A DNA stretch of 64,000 bases from Microbacterium sp. ABRD28 (GCF_003850245.1 NZ_CP031015.1:744001-808000), one strand, 5' to 3'; positions 44,724 to 55,655 are shown, counted from the first letter of the stretch. Program-made: numbers and translations. Notes: generated from the letters alone by a model not told the origin.

Positions 44724-45473
44724 ATGACACGCCCTCGCCTCCTTCTCAGTCTCGCTCTTCTCGCGGCGGGGGCGGCGGTGCTCGCCGGGTGCGCGACCCC
44801 CTCGGGAAGCAGCGGCACGGCGTCTGCGTCTCCGACGTCGTCTTCCTCGCCGTCGGCGTCGCCGGAGCCGTCGTCGGGCGGTGTGGTGGTGACGGATGAC
44901 GTCGAAGCGGCGTGGCTCGACGGCGGCCGCGGCGTGGGACTGGTCACGTACGGGTCGTCGTCGTGCCTCCCGGTGGTCGGCGAGCCGACCTACGCCGACG
45001 GCGTGCTCACGGTCGACATCAGCGACCCCGAGGGCGAGGCCTGCACCCGCGACCTCGTGCCGCGCGGGTCGTACGTGGGAGTGCCTGAGGGCGTCGACCC
45101 GACCCGCGAGCTCGAGATCGTCGTCACGGGCACGTACGCCGACGACACCGACCTCGACGGGCTCGAGGGCGAGATCGTCGTGCCCGAGGAGTTCGCGCCC
45201 AGCGCGGGGTGGGCCGACGACGACATGATGTTGATCCTCAGCTGGGGCTCGTCGACGTGCGCCCCGGTGCTGGAGTCCGCCGAGGCGGCGGGAGCCGAGG
45301 TGCAGGTGCGCTTCGCCGAGCCGGTCGCCGACCAGGTGTGCACCGCCGACATGGCGCCGCGGGTGACGGTGGCCGCCGTCACCGGAAGCGTCGACGACGA
45401 CGCACCCGTGACGGCCGTGCTGTCGGGCGGCGAGTTCGCCGACATCCAGGTTCCGGTCCTCGGTCGCGCCTAG
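44724..45473 (+). CDS. Putative lipoprotein of unknown function
   Basis: A 249-residue protein with a lipoprotein signal (MTRPRLLLSLALLAAG, lipobox LAGC with Cys about 24) and a Ser/Thr/Pro-rich linker. The mature part has two related halves of about 90 residues, each with a block like WLDGGRGVGLVTYGSSSCLPVV or MMLILSWGSSTCAPVL followed by CT(R/A)D and the pattern PRGSYV/APRVTVA. It looks like an internal duplication with paired Cys. Family not recognised. Confidence 0.75.
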   Translation: MTRPRLLLSLALLAAGAAVLAGCATPSGSSGTASASPTSSSSPSASPEPSSGGVVVTDDVEAAWLDGGRGVGLVTYGSSSCLPVVGEPTYADGVLTVDISDPEGEACTRDLVPRGSYVGVPEGVDPTRELEIVVTGTYADDTDLDGLEGEIVVPEEFAPSAGWADDDMMLILSWGSSTCAPVLESAEAAGAEVQVRFAEPVADQVCTADMAPRVTVAAVTGSVDDDAPVTAVLSGGEFADIQVPVLGRA

Positions 45474-45542
45474 CGCGCCCGCGCTCCCGCGCTCGCGCCC
45501 GCGCGCCCCCGCGCCCCCGCCCCCCGCGCCCCCGCGCCGCTT
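45474..45542. repeat. Low-complexity G/C-only stretch
   Basis: A run of CGCGCCC- and CCCGCG-like words with almost no A or T, starting directly after the lipoprotein stop and leading into the repeat array. Confidence 0.8.
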
Positions 45543-45544
45543 GG

Positions 45545-45898
45545 TCCCCCGTCATGTTCCGCCCTCCTCGAGGCCGCCAAGGGGCAGAAGGTGACGGGGG
45601 AACCGGGGGAGCGGGGAAGTGGGGGAGCTCGGCGCCTCTTTGCTCCCCCGTCACGTTTCGCCTCTCGCGCGGGGGGTAAGAGGCAGAAGGTGACGGGGGA
45701 ACCGGGGGAGCGAGGAAGCGGGGGAGCTCGGCGCCTCTTTGCTCCCCCGTCACGTTTCGCCCCTCGCGCGGGGGGTAAGGGGCAGAAGGTGACGGGGGAA
45801 CCGGGGGAGCGGGGAAGCGGGGGAGCTCGGCGCCTCTTTGCTCCCCCGTCACGTTTCGCCCCTCGTGCGGGGGGTAAGGGGCAGAAGGTGACGGGGGA
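45545..45898. repeat. Array of four 57-bp imperfect palindromes at exact 99-bp spacing
   Basis: The elements lie at 45545-45601, 45644-45700, 45743-45799 and 45842-45898. Each begins TCCCCCGTCA and ends TGACGGGGGA. Inside, GTTTCGCCCCT faces AGGGGCAGAAGG, giving a stem of about 21 bp with few mismatches. The 42-bp spacers (accgggggagcgg type) are also nearly identical, so the full unit is 99 bp. Copies differ by only a few bases, except the first, which is more diverged. A further copy lies at 61886-61942. Open frames run through the array in several directions but look like by-products of the 3n period. Confidence 0.92.
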
Positions 45899-45909
45899 AG
45901 CGGGGAAGC

Positions 45910-45945
45910 GGGGGAGGGGGGGAGGGGGGAGGGGGGAGGGGGGAG
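45910..45945. repeat. Purine tract with five G-runs (possible G-quadruplex)
   Basis: Thirty-six purines in a row: five runs of 5-7 G separated by single A. It follows the palindrome array and precedes the endonuclease-like gene by about 90 nt. Such a tract can fold as a G-quadruplex on the plus strand. Confidence 0.8.
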
Positions 45946-46038
45946 TTCTTCTCCTGCACAGCGACGGGTCAGCGGCGCGTTGTCCACGATCGCGGTCCGG
46001 GGAATCAGAGACGCGCACGTCACGACGACGATGACGGG

Positions 46039-46980
46039 ATGCCGCGTGAACTTCCGTCGACTCTGGACACCTCCTTCTGCGTGCGCGACGCCCTCCGGGC
46101 GGGTGTCACGCCGAAACGCCTTCGCGGCCGCGACCTGGTTACGCCCTTCTGGGGTGTGCGAAGCCTCGCGCGCGCAGAAGAACCCGGCCTCCCCGAGGAA
46201 GAGATCGTGAATGGCGCACTGCGCTATCGGCCGATCATGGCTGAGAACCAGTTCTTCAGCCACGTCACGGCCGCAGTGCTCTGGGGTTTTCCGCTTCCCG
46301 CCCACGTCCTGTGGCCCGCCGCCCGGCAGGGACTCGACGTCGCCGTGTTCACTCCCGCCCGCCAGCCCCGACGGCGCGGGATCCGCGGCCACGAGGTCCA
46401 TCCCTCGTCGGCGCACGTCGTCGAGCACCCGCGCCACGGAGTGGCGCTCACCTCGCCCGCGAGCACCTGGGCAGCCCTCGGGGCGACGCTGCGCGACCCC
46501 TACGACCTCGTCGCGGCCGGCGACGCGGCGGTGCGGGAGCGCTTGTTCCGAGACGACCCGCCGCCGCTCGCCACCCTCGCGCAGCTCTCCGCCGCAGCGT
46601 CGGCGCATCGACGGGTCGGCGGGCCGGCGCTTCGCGCGGCGCTGCCGCGCATCCGCTCTCGATCGGCCTCGCCGCGTGAGACATGGTGCCGCCTGCTCCT
46701 CGTCGACGCCGGTCTGCCCGAACCCGAGCTGAACCACGAGGTTCGCGACGCCGCCGGACAGGTGATCACCTGCGTCGATCTCGCCTACCCCGACGCGCGG
46801 GTCGCCGTGGAGTACGAGGGCGAGCACCACCGGACGGACCCCCAGCAGTGGGCCCGCGACCTGGCCCGGCACGAGGCGCTCGCCGTCGCAGGCTGGTTCG
46901 TCGTCCGCGTCTCGGCCGCGCACCTCGCGGCGGGCGGCGCACTCCTCGCCGCCCGCGTGCGGGCGGCACTCGGGCGCTGA
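46039..46980 (+). CDS. Endonuclease-like protein (AbiEi-like N-terminus plus Vsr/DUF559-type nuclease domain)
   Basis: A 313-residue protein. The N-terminal half has the pattern VRDALRAGVTPKRLRGRDLVTPFWGVRS, LWGFPLP and RGIRGHEV seen in AbiEi-type antitoxin-like proteins of actinobacteria. The C-terminal 100 residues resemble a restriction-endonuclease fold: ETWCRLLLVDAGLPEPELN, then VDLAYPDARVAVEYEGEHH with Asp and Glu in the right order, and a helix RDLARHEALAVAGWFVVRV. Such proteins are widespread and their role is unproven. It follows directly on the palindrome array. Confidence 0.7.
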   Translation: MPRELPSTLDTSFCVRDALRAGVTPKRLRGRDLVTPFWGVRSLARAEEPGLPEEEIVNGALRYRPIMAENQFFSHVTAAVLWGFPLPAHVLWPAARQGLDVAVFTPARQPRRRGIRGHEVHPSSAHVVEHPRHGVALTSPASTWAALGATLRDPYDLVAAGDAAVRERLFRDDPPPLATLAQLSAAASAHRRVGGPALRAALPRIRSRSASPRETWCRLLLVDAGLPEPELNHEVRDAAGQVITCVDLAYPDARVAVEYEGEHHRTDPQQWARDLARHEALAVAGWFVVRVSAAHLAAGGALLAARVRAALGR

Positions 46981-47106
46981 CCCCGAGCCGCTCCCGCGAC
47001 GCTATGCCCACGGCGAACACGGGCATCCGGCAGGGGCCCGCTGGCTACCCTCGATGTAAGACGCAGGGGGAGAGTCGACCCGAAGCGTCCTAGAGGAGAG
47101 TGAACG

Positions 47107-49632
<2,526 letters not shown>

Positions 49633-49640
49633 GCGAGCAG

Positions 49641-49687
49641 AGACGACAGGGGCGGGCGCCGGGGAACCGGCGCCCGCCCCTTCGTCT
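49641..49687 (+). terminator. Terminator of clpC
   Basis: A perfect 14-bp stem (GGGGCGGGCGCCGG with its complement) has a GGAA tetraloop. An outer AGACGA/TCGTCT pairing extends it. It lies 8 nt after the stop. Confidence 0.85.
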
Positions 49688-49721
49688 GTCGGCTCCGGGA
49701 ACGAGGCGTATCGTTGACCCG

Positions 49722-50225
49722 ATGTCCGACTACACCGTCCGCCCTGCGCGCACCGCCGACATCCGCGGCATCCAGACTCTTCTGGAGCCCTATGTGCAGA
49801 ATCGGATCCTGCTCGGCAAGGACCTCGTCGTACTGTACGAATCGACCCAGCAGTTCGTCGTCGCCGAGAGTGCCGACGGCGTTCTGATCGGATGCGGCGC
49901 CCTGCACGTGATGTGGGAGGACCTCGGCGAGGTGCGCACCCTGATCGTCGCGGACGAGTGGCTGCATCACGGCGTCGGGCGCGCCCTCGTCGATCGCCTG
50001 GAGGAGAACGCGCGCACCCTGGGACTCACACGGCTGTTCTGCCTCACCTTCGAGGTGGACTTCTTCCGCAGCCGCGGCTTCGACGAGATCGGCGAGCAGA
50101 TCGTCGATTCCGACGTGTATTCGCAGCTGGTGCGCAGCCCTGACGAAGGCATCGCCGAATTCCTCGACCTCGCGCACGTGAAGCCGAACACCCTCGGCAA
50201 CACGCGGATGCTCAAAACCCTCTGA
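49722..50225 (+). CDS. argA: Amino-acid N-acetyltransferase (short ArgA type)
   Basis: A 167-residue GNAT protein very similar in plan to mycobacterial ArgA, which acetylates glutamate for arginine synthesis. Shared blocks are RPARTADIRGIQTLLEPY, LLGKDLVVLYES, IGCGALHVMWEDLGEVRTL and the C-terminal AEFLDLAHVKPNTLGNTRML. The acetyl-CoA loop is HHGVGRAL. It lacks the kinase-like domain of E. coli NAGS. TATCGT lies 8 nt before the ATG. Confidence 0.9.
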   Translation: MSDYTVRPARTADIRGIQTLLEPYVQNRILLGKDLVVLYESTQQFVVAESADGVLIGCGALHVMWEDLGEVRTLIVADEWLHHGVGRALVDRLEENARTLGLTRLFCLTFEVDFFRSRGFDEIGEQIVDSDVYSQLVRSPDEGIAEFLDLAHVKPNTLGNTRMLKTL

Positions 50226-50273
50226 TCTTCGCGGGAGGCGCTTATACGCCTCATCGAGAGCTGGGGCAAGCGC

Positions 50274-50290
50274 CTGAGCGAATCGCTCAG
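50274..50290 (+). terminator. Hairpin after argA
   Basis: CTGAGCG-AAT-CGCTCAG forms a 7-bp stem with a 3-nt loop. A second small stem (GAGGCG/CGCCTC) lies at 50235-50252. The 143-bp gap otherwise holds only the SD of the next gene. Confidence 0.45.
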
Positions 50291-50368
50291 CGTCTGCTCA
50301 GATGGGTGGAGCGCTTCACCCGGAGCGCGCACACGGCCCCCATGGCCCAACCCCCACAAGGAGAGATC

Positions 50369-50647
50369 ATGCTCTGGACCATTCTCGGCCTCATCGTCGT
50401 CGGCCTCATCGCCGGCCTCATCGCTCGCGCCGTCATCCCCGGCAAGCAGAGCATGGGCATCCTGCTGACCATCGTGCTCGGCATCGTCGGCTCGTTCGTC
50501 GGCGGATTCCTCGGATTCCTCATCTTCGGCGCCGACCCCATGGGCGGCTTCCTGCAGCCGGCGGGCATCATCGGCTCGATCATCGGCGCCATCATCGTGC
50601 TGGGGATCTACGTCCTCGCCACGCGCAACCGCAGCGTCACCCGCTGA
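50369..50647 (+). CDS. GlsB/YeaQ/YmgE-family stress-associated membrane protein
   Basis: A 92-residue protein with three helices and Gly-rich pattern GLIVVGLIAGLIARAVIPGKQSMG followed by GIVGSFVGGFLG. The family is small, hydrophobic and often stress-induced. The ATG at 50369 follows AAGGAGAG at 5 nt. Function unproven. Confidence 0.9.
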   Translation: MLWTILGLIVVGLIAGLIARAVIPGKQSMGILLTIVLGIVGSFVGGFLGFLIFGADPMGGFLQPAGIIGSIIGAIIVLGIYVLATRNRSVTR

Positions 50648-50763
50648 CCGACGCCTCCGCGCCGGCGCGTCCGCTTCACGGCGGCGCGTCGGCGCTGTCG
50701 TTTTCCCGGGCCTCCAGGGCGTGCCGTCCCGGACGGGTGACGACGGCGACCTAGCCTGGTCGC

Positions 50764-51489
50764 ATGACCGAAACCGTCGCGCGTCGGCGCCATTCCCCGG
50801 CGGTGTATCGCCGGCGGCGCCTCGTGGTGCTCCTCGGTCTGGCCGCCGTCATCGCTCTCGTGGTGTGGCTGGTCGTCGCGCCGCCCTGGCGGGGCTCGGC
50901 CGCCGACGGCCCTGCGCCCGTCGCATCGTCGACGCCGACGGGCGACCCCGTCGCCACCGACCTTCCCGCGCTCGAGTCCGACGGTTCCGCGGCAACGCCG
51001 ACGCCGGGTCCGAGCGACGCGGCCACCGCACCGGATGCCGAGAGCTCCGCGACGGCGGACGATGCCGCTGTCACGAGCGCGGCCGAGCCGTGCGTGCCCG
51101 GAGACCTGCTCGTCGAGGCGGTGACCGACAAGACCGAGTATGCAGCAGGGGAGAACCCGCAGCTGTCGATCCGACTCACCAACAACGGTGACGCGTGCAC
51201 GCTGAACGTCGGCACGACCGGCCAGGTCTTCACCGTGATGAGCGGCAACGACACATGGTGGAAGTCCACCGACTGCCAGGCGGAGCCGAGCGACATGATG
51301 GTGCTTCTCGAAGAGGGTCAGGTGGTCACCAGCGCGGCCCCCATCACCTGGGACCGCACGCGGTCGTCGGTGGAGACCTGCGGCGCCACCGAGCGCCAGG
51401 CTGCGCCGGCCGGAGGGGCCTCGTATCACCTGTACGTCTCGATCGGTGGCGTGAACTCCACGAACACCGCGCAGTTCCTGCTCCTGTGA
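50764..51489 (+). CDS. Membrane-anchored protein with Ser/Thr/Pro stalk
   Basis: A 241-residue protein with a basic N-terminus (VARRRHSPAVYRRRR), one membrane helix (about 20-40), and a stalk of about 80 residues rich in Ala, Ser, Thr, Pro and Asp. The extracytoplasmic domain (about 110-241) is immunoglobulin-like (LSIRLTNNGDACTLNVG, TSAAPITWDRTRS). Two or three Cys may pair. The plan is common for DUF4232-like surface proteins, but I cannot assign a family. TAGCCT lies 6 nt before the ATG. Confidence 0.75.
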   Translation: MTETVARRRHSPAVYRRRRLVVLLGLAAVIALVVWLVVAPPWRGSAADGPAPVASSTPTGDPVATDLPALESDGSAATPTPGPSDAATAPDAESSATADDAAVTSAAEPCVPGDLLVEAVTDKTEYAAGENPQLSIRLTNNGDACTLNVGTTGQVFTVMSGNDTWWKSTDCQAEPSDMMVLLEEGQVVTSAAPITWDRTRSSVETCGATERQAAPAGGASYHLYVSIGGVNSTNTAQFLLL

Positions 51490-51552
51490 GCGACAGGCGA
51501 CGCGAAGACGCGCGGACGAACCGATATATCGTCTGACCAGCCGGTATACCGG

Positions 51553-51584
51553 CCCGGCCGCGACGTGTGGGCGTCGCGGCCGGG
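51553..51584 (+). terminator. Hairpin terminator
   Basis: CCCGGCCGCGACG and CGTCGCGGCCGGG form a perfect 13-bp stem with a 6-nt loop, 63 nt after the previous gene. Small palindromes CGATATATCG (51522-51531) and CCGGTATACCGG (51541-51552) lie just before it. Confidence 0.7.
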
Positions 51585-51589
51585 TTAGA

Positions 51590-52148
51590 GTGGGCTGGTC
51601 CTGGACTCAGGAGCACGTACGGTGTCCCCAGCACCGGGTCGGTGTCCCCCAAGTAGCCGACCCATCCGAATCCCCAATCGGTCATCGTGCTTCAGACGGG
51701 ATTGCGGTCCCCTCGCATCGATGCAGTCGATGCGAGGGGACTCACATGCTGTGAACGATCAGTCGGCCCCCATGCCCCCTTGGCTCCCAGCTTCCCCAGT
51801 TGGATCGAGCGGCTTGTGATAGCCCCAGCCCCGCTCGATCGCCGTGATCACACTAACCGTCGTCCAGCGGCCTTGTCCACCGTTTGGGGGACAAGATTTT
51901 CTCCTTTTCCGCGGGCCCGGAAAACTGCGCCTCTTCTGTCCTGGCATCACCGGCGTGTCCCCCATTTGGGGGACAGCGGAAAGTCGATGCAGCGACGTAT
52001 CCTGAGGATGTCCATCGGGTGAGCTGTCGTCGTTGTCCCCAGCAGCGAGTTCGTCCCCAGCGAGCGTCCAGACGTGCCCCGGTGGGCATGGCCCTTCCGC
52101 CGATCCTCTCCTCGCAGAGGGTCCCCGGGAGGGCCATTGACGTTCCCG
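51590..52148. other. Gene-poor region rich in palindromes and TGTCCCC words
   Basis: No supported gene. It holds a 15-bp perfect stem (51707-51721 with 51727-51741), a 10-bp inverted repeat GATCGAGCGG/CCGCTCGATC (51803-51812, 51831-51840), TGTCCCCC-ATTT-GGGGGACA (51956-51975), CTTGTCC/GGACAAG (51872-51878, 51889-51895), and further TGTCCCC(A/C) words at 51623, 51643 and 52035. The density of such words is unlike the rest of the window. Confidence 0.6.
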
Positions 52149-52160
52149 TAGGCTGGAGAG

Positions 52161-52568
52161 ATGGCGGGGAAGAAGCGCGCTCGGCGAGCGACCGATCTCG
52201 AATTCCGCAACACCGCGCTCAGCGATGCTCTCCAGACGCAGGACATGGCTGCTGTGGCATTCGCTCTGCGGCACGGACCCACCGTCGTCCCGCTGCTGCG
52301 CGCCGGGGCCCGTGATGACCCGCGTGATGCCGGCGAGGTGTGGACCTACCGCGACCCCGAATCGGGTGATCTCGCCCTCCTGCTGTTCAGCGACGCCTCC
52401 CACAAGCCCGAGAGCCTGCCGCCCACGGTGGCCCTGCAGTCGCCGGCGTGGCTGCGCGCCTTCCTCGGCCGCCATCGCGAGGCGGTGAAGACGGTGTTCT
52501 TCGACATCGCCGGCCCCCACCCGATGCAGGCATCGCCCGACGATCTGATCGCCGCGCTCGACGCCTGA
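52161..52568 (+). CDS. SseB-like small protein
   Basis: A 135-residue soluble protein with a basic start (MAGKKRARRATDLEF), then an alpha/beta fold with DMAAVAFALRHGPTVVPLL, GDLALLLFSDASHKPESLP and a C-terminal segment FDIAGPHPMQASPDDLIAAL. The pattern suggests the N-terminal domain of SseB-like proteins. TAGGCT lies 6 nt before the ATG with GGAGAG between. It is convergent with radA. Function unknown. Confidence 0.6.
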   Translation: MAGKKRARRATDLEFRNTALSDALQTQDMAAVAFALRHGPTVVPLLRAGARDDPRDAGEVWTYRDPESGDLALLLFSDASHKPESLPPTVALQSPAWLRAFLGRHREAVKTVFFDIAGPHPMQASPDDLIAALDA

Positions 52569-52589
52569 CGCCGGCGCGCGGCGCTCGCC

Positions 52590-53951
52590 TCAGAACTCGG
52601 GGACGTCGCGCAGGCGCCCCGACGCGTGGGGCACCAGGTCACGGAGCGCTGCGGCGAGATGACCGGATGACGCGTCGACGACCGTCGCGTAGCCGAGCCG
52701 GCCGGCCTCGGTGCGCCGCTGCGCGGCCTGCGTGACCGGGCGCACCTCGCCGGCGAGGGTGAGTTCGCCGATGGCGGCGACTCCACGGGCAAGTGCGCGG
52801 TCGCGCATCGAGTTCACCACCGCGACCGCGATGGCCAGATCTGCGGCTGGTTCGAGCAGGCGCACTCCGCCGACGGTGGAGACGTAGACGTCGCACGCCG
52901 AGACCTTCAGGTTCAGGCGCTTCTCGATGACCGCGAGGATCATCGCCACCCGGGCGCCGTCCACGCCGCTAACGACCCGGCGTGCGTTCGGCGACGCCGT
53001 GGGGATCGTCAGCGCCTGAATCTCGACCGGCATCGCGCGCCGGCCCTCGAGCGCGATGGTGACGCACGTGCCGGGGACCGGCTCACCGTGGCCGAGGAAC
53101 AGGGCGCTGGGATCGGGCACCTCGGCGATCCCCTCGCCGGTCATGTCGAAGCATCCGACCTCGTCGGTCGGGCCGAACCGGTTCTTCAGTGCCCGCACGA
53201 ACCGGAGCGAGGTCTGCCGGTCGCCCTCGAACTGGCAGACGACGTCGACGAGGTGCTCGAGGATGCGCGGGCCGGCGATCGTGCCGTCTTTCGTGACGTG
53301 CCCGACGAGGATCGTCGGCAAAGCGCGCTCCTTGGCGACGCGGATGAGGGTCGAGGCGACCTCGCGGACCTGGCTCGGATGCCCGGCCGCGCCATCGGAC
53401 ATCGCCGACGACACCGTCTGCACAGAATCGACGATCAGCAGATCGGGAGCGACCTCGTCGATGTGACCGAGGATGGTGGCGAGATCGGTCTCGCTCGCGA
53501 GGTACAGCTCGTCGTGGAGGGCGCCGGTCCGCTCGGCGCGCAGCCGCACCTGGGCGAGGGACTCCTCGGCGCTGGCATACAGCACGCGCTGCCCGCTGCG
53601 CGCCGTGTGCACGGCGACCTCGAGCAGCAGCGTCGACTTGCCGACTCCCGGCTCACCGGACAGAAGAATGGCGGCACCCGGGACGAGACCCCCGCCGAGC
53701 ACCCGGTCGAACTCGCCGACCCCCGTCGTCCGCCGCGGGGCGTCTCGCGTATCGACCGCGGTGATCGGTCGCGCGGCGCGCTGCGCGCCCGGCGACACCG
53801 GTGCGATCTGCGTGATGATGCCGGTCTGCTCCGCAGCCTCGACGACGGTGCCCCACTGCTGGCACTCGCCGCAGCGCCCGACCCAGCGGGCTGTCGTCCA
53901 CCCGCACTCCGTGCACCGGTACGGGGCGGTTGTGGCGGTGCGACGGGGCAT
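52590..53951 (-). CDS. radA: DNA repair protein RadA
   Basis: A 453-residue RecA-like branch-migration helicase. The N-terminal zinc finger has Cys13, Cys16, Cys27 and Cys30 (CTEC, CGEC). Walker A is GEPGVGKST, the RadA-specific motif is LKNRFGPTDEVG, and the C-terminal Lon-like domain contains VGGVRLLEPAADLAIA. It acts in recombinational repair. It is a single gene with a short, featureless 97-bp upstream gap. Confidence 0.97.
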   Translation of the reverse strand: MPRRTATTAPYRCTECGWTTARWVGRCGECQQWGTVVEAAEQTGIITQIAPVSPGAQRAARPITAVDTRDAPRRTTGVGEFDRVLGGGLVPGAAILLSGEPGVGKSTLLLEVAVHTARSGQRVLYASAEESLAQVRLRAERTGALHDELYLASETDLATILGHIDEVAPDLLIVDSVQTVSSAMSDGAAGHPSQVREVASTLIRVAKERALPTILVGHVTKDGTIAGPRILEHLVDVVCQFEGDRQTSLRFVRALKNRFGPTDEVGCFDMTGEGIAEVPDPSALFLGHGEPVPGTCVTIALEGRRAMPVEIQALTIPTASPNARRVVSGVDGARVAMILAVIEKRLNLKVSACDVYVSTVGGVRLLEPAADLAIAVAVVNSMRDRALARGVAAIGELTLAGEVRPVTQAAQRRTEAGRLGYATVVDASSGHLAAALRDLVPHASGRLRDVPEF

Positions 53952-54048
53952 GCTGCGACCTTAGCCGCGGCCCCCGACATCCGATCCGCTCTCCGTCGGC
54001 GAGGCGCTGCAACCCCCCAGTCGCAGCACCTCGCCCCGGTGAGAAAGG

Positions 54049-55593
54049 TCAGGCGTCTTTGCCGAAGACCTGAGACTCCATGGCGTCGTATCCCTCTGCC
54101 TGAGGGTCGCCGTGGCGGCCCCCGGACAAAGCGTATTCCTCCTCGGGCGAAAGCACGAGACGGTGACGGAAGAACAGGCCGAATCCGAGCAAGATGACGA
54201 CGTACACGACCACGATCGCGATGATCGCGGGGAGGAACGTCGGGTTCAGGAGGAATCCGACGAAGACGATCGCCGCGATCACCGCCGCCAGGATCGCACC
54301 CGGCACACCCCACGGGCTCTTGTAGGGCCGGCTGACGTTCGGGAACTTCCGCCGCAGCAGCACGAACGACACCATCTGCAGGAAGTAGGCCAGCACAGCG
54401 CCCCACACCGCGATGTTCAGCACGATCGCGCCGGCGACCGCGCCGGCACCCTCGTTCACCGCGGCGAGGGTGTCGAGGATCGCCAGCGCCACGAAGCCGA
54501 TCGCCGCCCCGACGGTCAGCGCCACCCAGGGGGTCTTCCGCGTGCCGGTCAGGGAGAGGAAGCGCGGGTAGTAGCCGGCGCGGGAGAGGGAGTACATGTT
54601 GCGGCCGTAGGCGAACATGATCCCCTGGAGCGAGGCGAGCAGGCCGACGAGGGCGAGGAGAGCGAGCACCGCCGCCGCCTCGTCGCCCACGATGGCGCGG
54701 AACCCGTCGAGCAGCGGTTCGCCGGCGACCCCCGTCGCCTCGGCGCCGATGACGCCGGTGTTGAGGAAGAGCACGAGAAGTCCCGTGACGATGAGGGTGC
54801 CGCGGGCCCAGAAGCCGGCCTTCGGGATGTCGCGCACGGGGTTGTGCGATTCCTCCGCCGCCAGCGGCAGCTCCTCGATGCCGAGGAAGAACCACATCGC
54901 GAAGGGGAGGGCGAACAGGATCGGCAGCACGCCGTGCGGCAGGAATGCGGTCTGACCCGGGTCGGGGGCGATGTCCCAGAGGTTCGCCCACTGGAACGCG
55001 CCGGAGAAGACGGCCATCAGCGAGAAGACCACGATGATGCCGATCGAGATGATCGACACGACGATCGCGAAGCGGAACGAGATCGCCGCCCCTGCCGAGT
55101 TCAAGGCGATGAACACCACGTAGAGCACCAGCCACCACACCCACGGAGGGAGCGAGAGGCCGAGCAGTTCGCTCGTGATCGCATTGGCGTAGGACGCCGA
55201 GAAGTAGACGATCACCGCGGTGGTGGCCACGTACTCGATCGTCTCCGCCGCGCCGGTGACGAGTCCTCCCCAGGGGCCCATCGCCGAACGCGCGAACGAG
55301 TACGCGCCACCGGTGTGCGGCATCGCCGCTGCCATCTCACCGATCGAGAAGATCAGCCCGTAGTACATGAGGACCAGCACGGCGAAGGCGATCAGCATGC
55401 CGCCGAAGCCGGCGAAGTCGATGCCGAAGTTCCAGCCCGAGAAGTCTCCCGAGATCACGGCGGCGACGGCGAGGCCCCACAGGCCCCAGATTCCGGCGGC
55501 GCGTTTCAACCCGCGCTTTTCGAAGTACTCCTGGCCCGCTCGCGTATAGGTTGCTCCCGCGACCTTCTGGGGCTCGCTCTTCGACTGTGACAT
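54049..55593 (-). CDS. APC-family amine permease (ethanolamine permease-like)
   Basis: A 514-residue transporter with about twelve transmembrane helices. The first core region reads GIWGLWGLAVAAVISGDFSGW with FSIGEMAAAMPHTGGAY, close in pattern to ethanolamine permeases (Eat) rather than to general amino-acid permeases. SLSRAGYYPRFLSLTGTRKTPW in the middle is typical of the superfamily. ATG 55593 follows GGAGGACCG. It is divergent from the gamma-glutamylation operon and probably supplies its substrate. Confidence 0.88.
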   Translation of the reverse strand: MSQSKSEPQKVAGATYTRAGQEYFEKRGLKRAAGIWGLWGLAVAAVISGDFSGWNFGIDFAGFGGMLIAFAVLVLMYYGLIFSIGEMAAAMPHTGGAYSFARSAMGPWGGLVTGAAETIEYVATTAVIVYFSASYANAITSELLGLSLPPWVWWLVLYVVFIALNSAGAAISFRFAIVVSIISIGIIVVFSLMAVFSGAFQWANLWDIAPDPGQTAFLPHGVLPILFALPFAMWFFLGIEELPLAAEESHNPVRDIPKAGFWARGTLIVTGLLVLFLNTGVIGAEATGVAGEPLLDGFRAIVGDEAAAVLALLALVGLLASLQGIMFAYGRNMYSLSRAGYYPRFLSLTGTRKTPWVALTVGAAIGFVALAILDTLAAVNEGAGAVAGAIVLNIAVWGAVLAYFLQMVSFVLLRRKFPNVSRPYKSPWGVPGAILAAVIAAIVFVGFLLNPTFLPAIIAIVVVYVVILLGFGLFFRHRLVLSPEEEYALSGGRHGDPQAEGYDAMESQVFGKDA

Positions 55594-55641
55594 CGGTCCT
55601 CCGTGCGCTCGGGTGCGGCGAGGGTGTGCGCCTTGCGGATG

Positions 55642-55655
55642 ATTGTGGACCCAAT
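55642..55655. promoter_or_regulatory. Candidate operator for the FadR-type regulator
   Basis: ATTGTGGACCCAAT is an imperfect palindrome (ATTG/CAAT arms) in the 184-bp gap between the permease and ligase genes. A GntR/FadR-type regulator closes the operon. The link is inference. Confidence 0.4.

Noticed and set aside
45591..46034. Repeat protein encoded by the 99-bp array (33-residue units)
   Set aside because: The 3n period keeps several frames open on both strands at once, there is no SD, and the copies conserve the palindrome rather than a protein pattern.
46981..47106. ClgR-type operator before clpC
   Set aside because: A CGCT...GGCG pair is present, but the spacing does not match the known ClgR motif.
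51687..52022. 111-residue open frame in the gene-poor region
   Set aside because: No SD, no family-like pattern, and it crosses several palindromes that account for the sequence.
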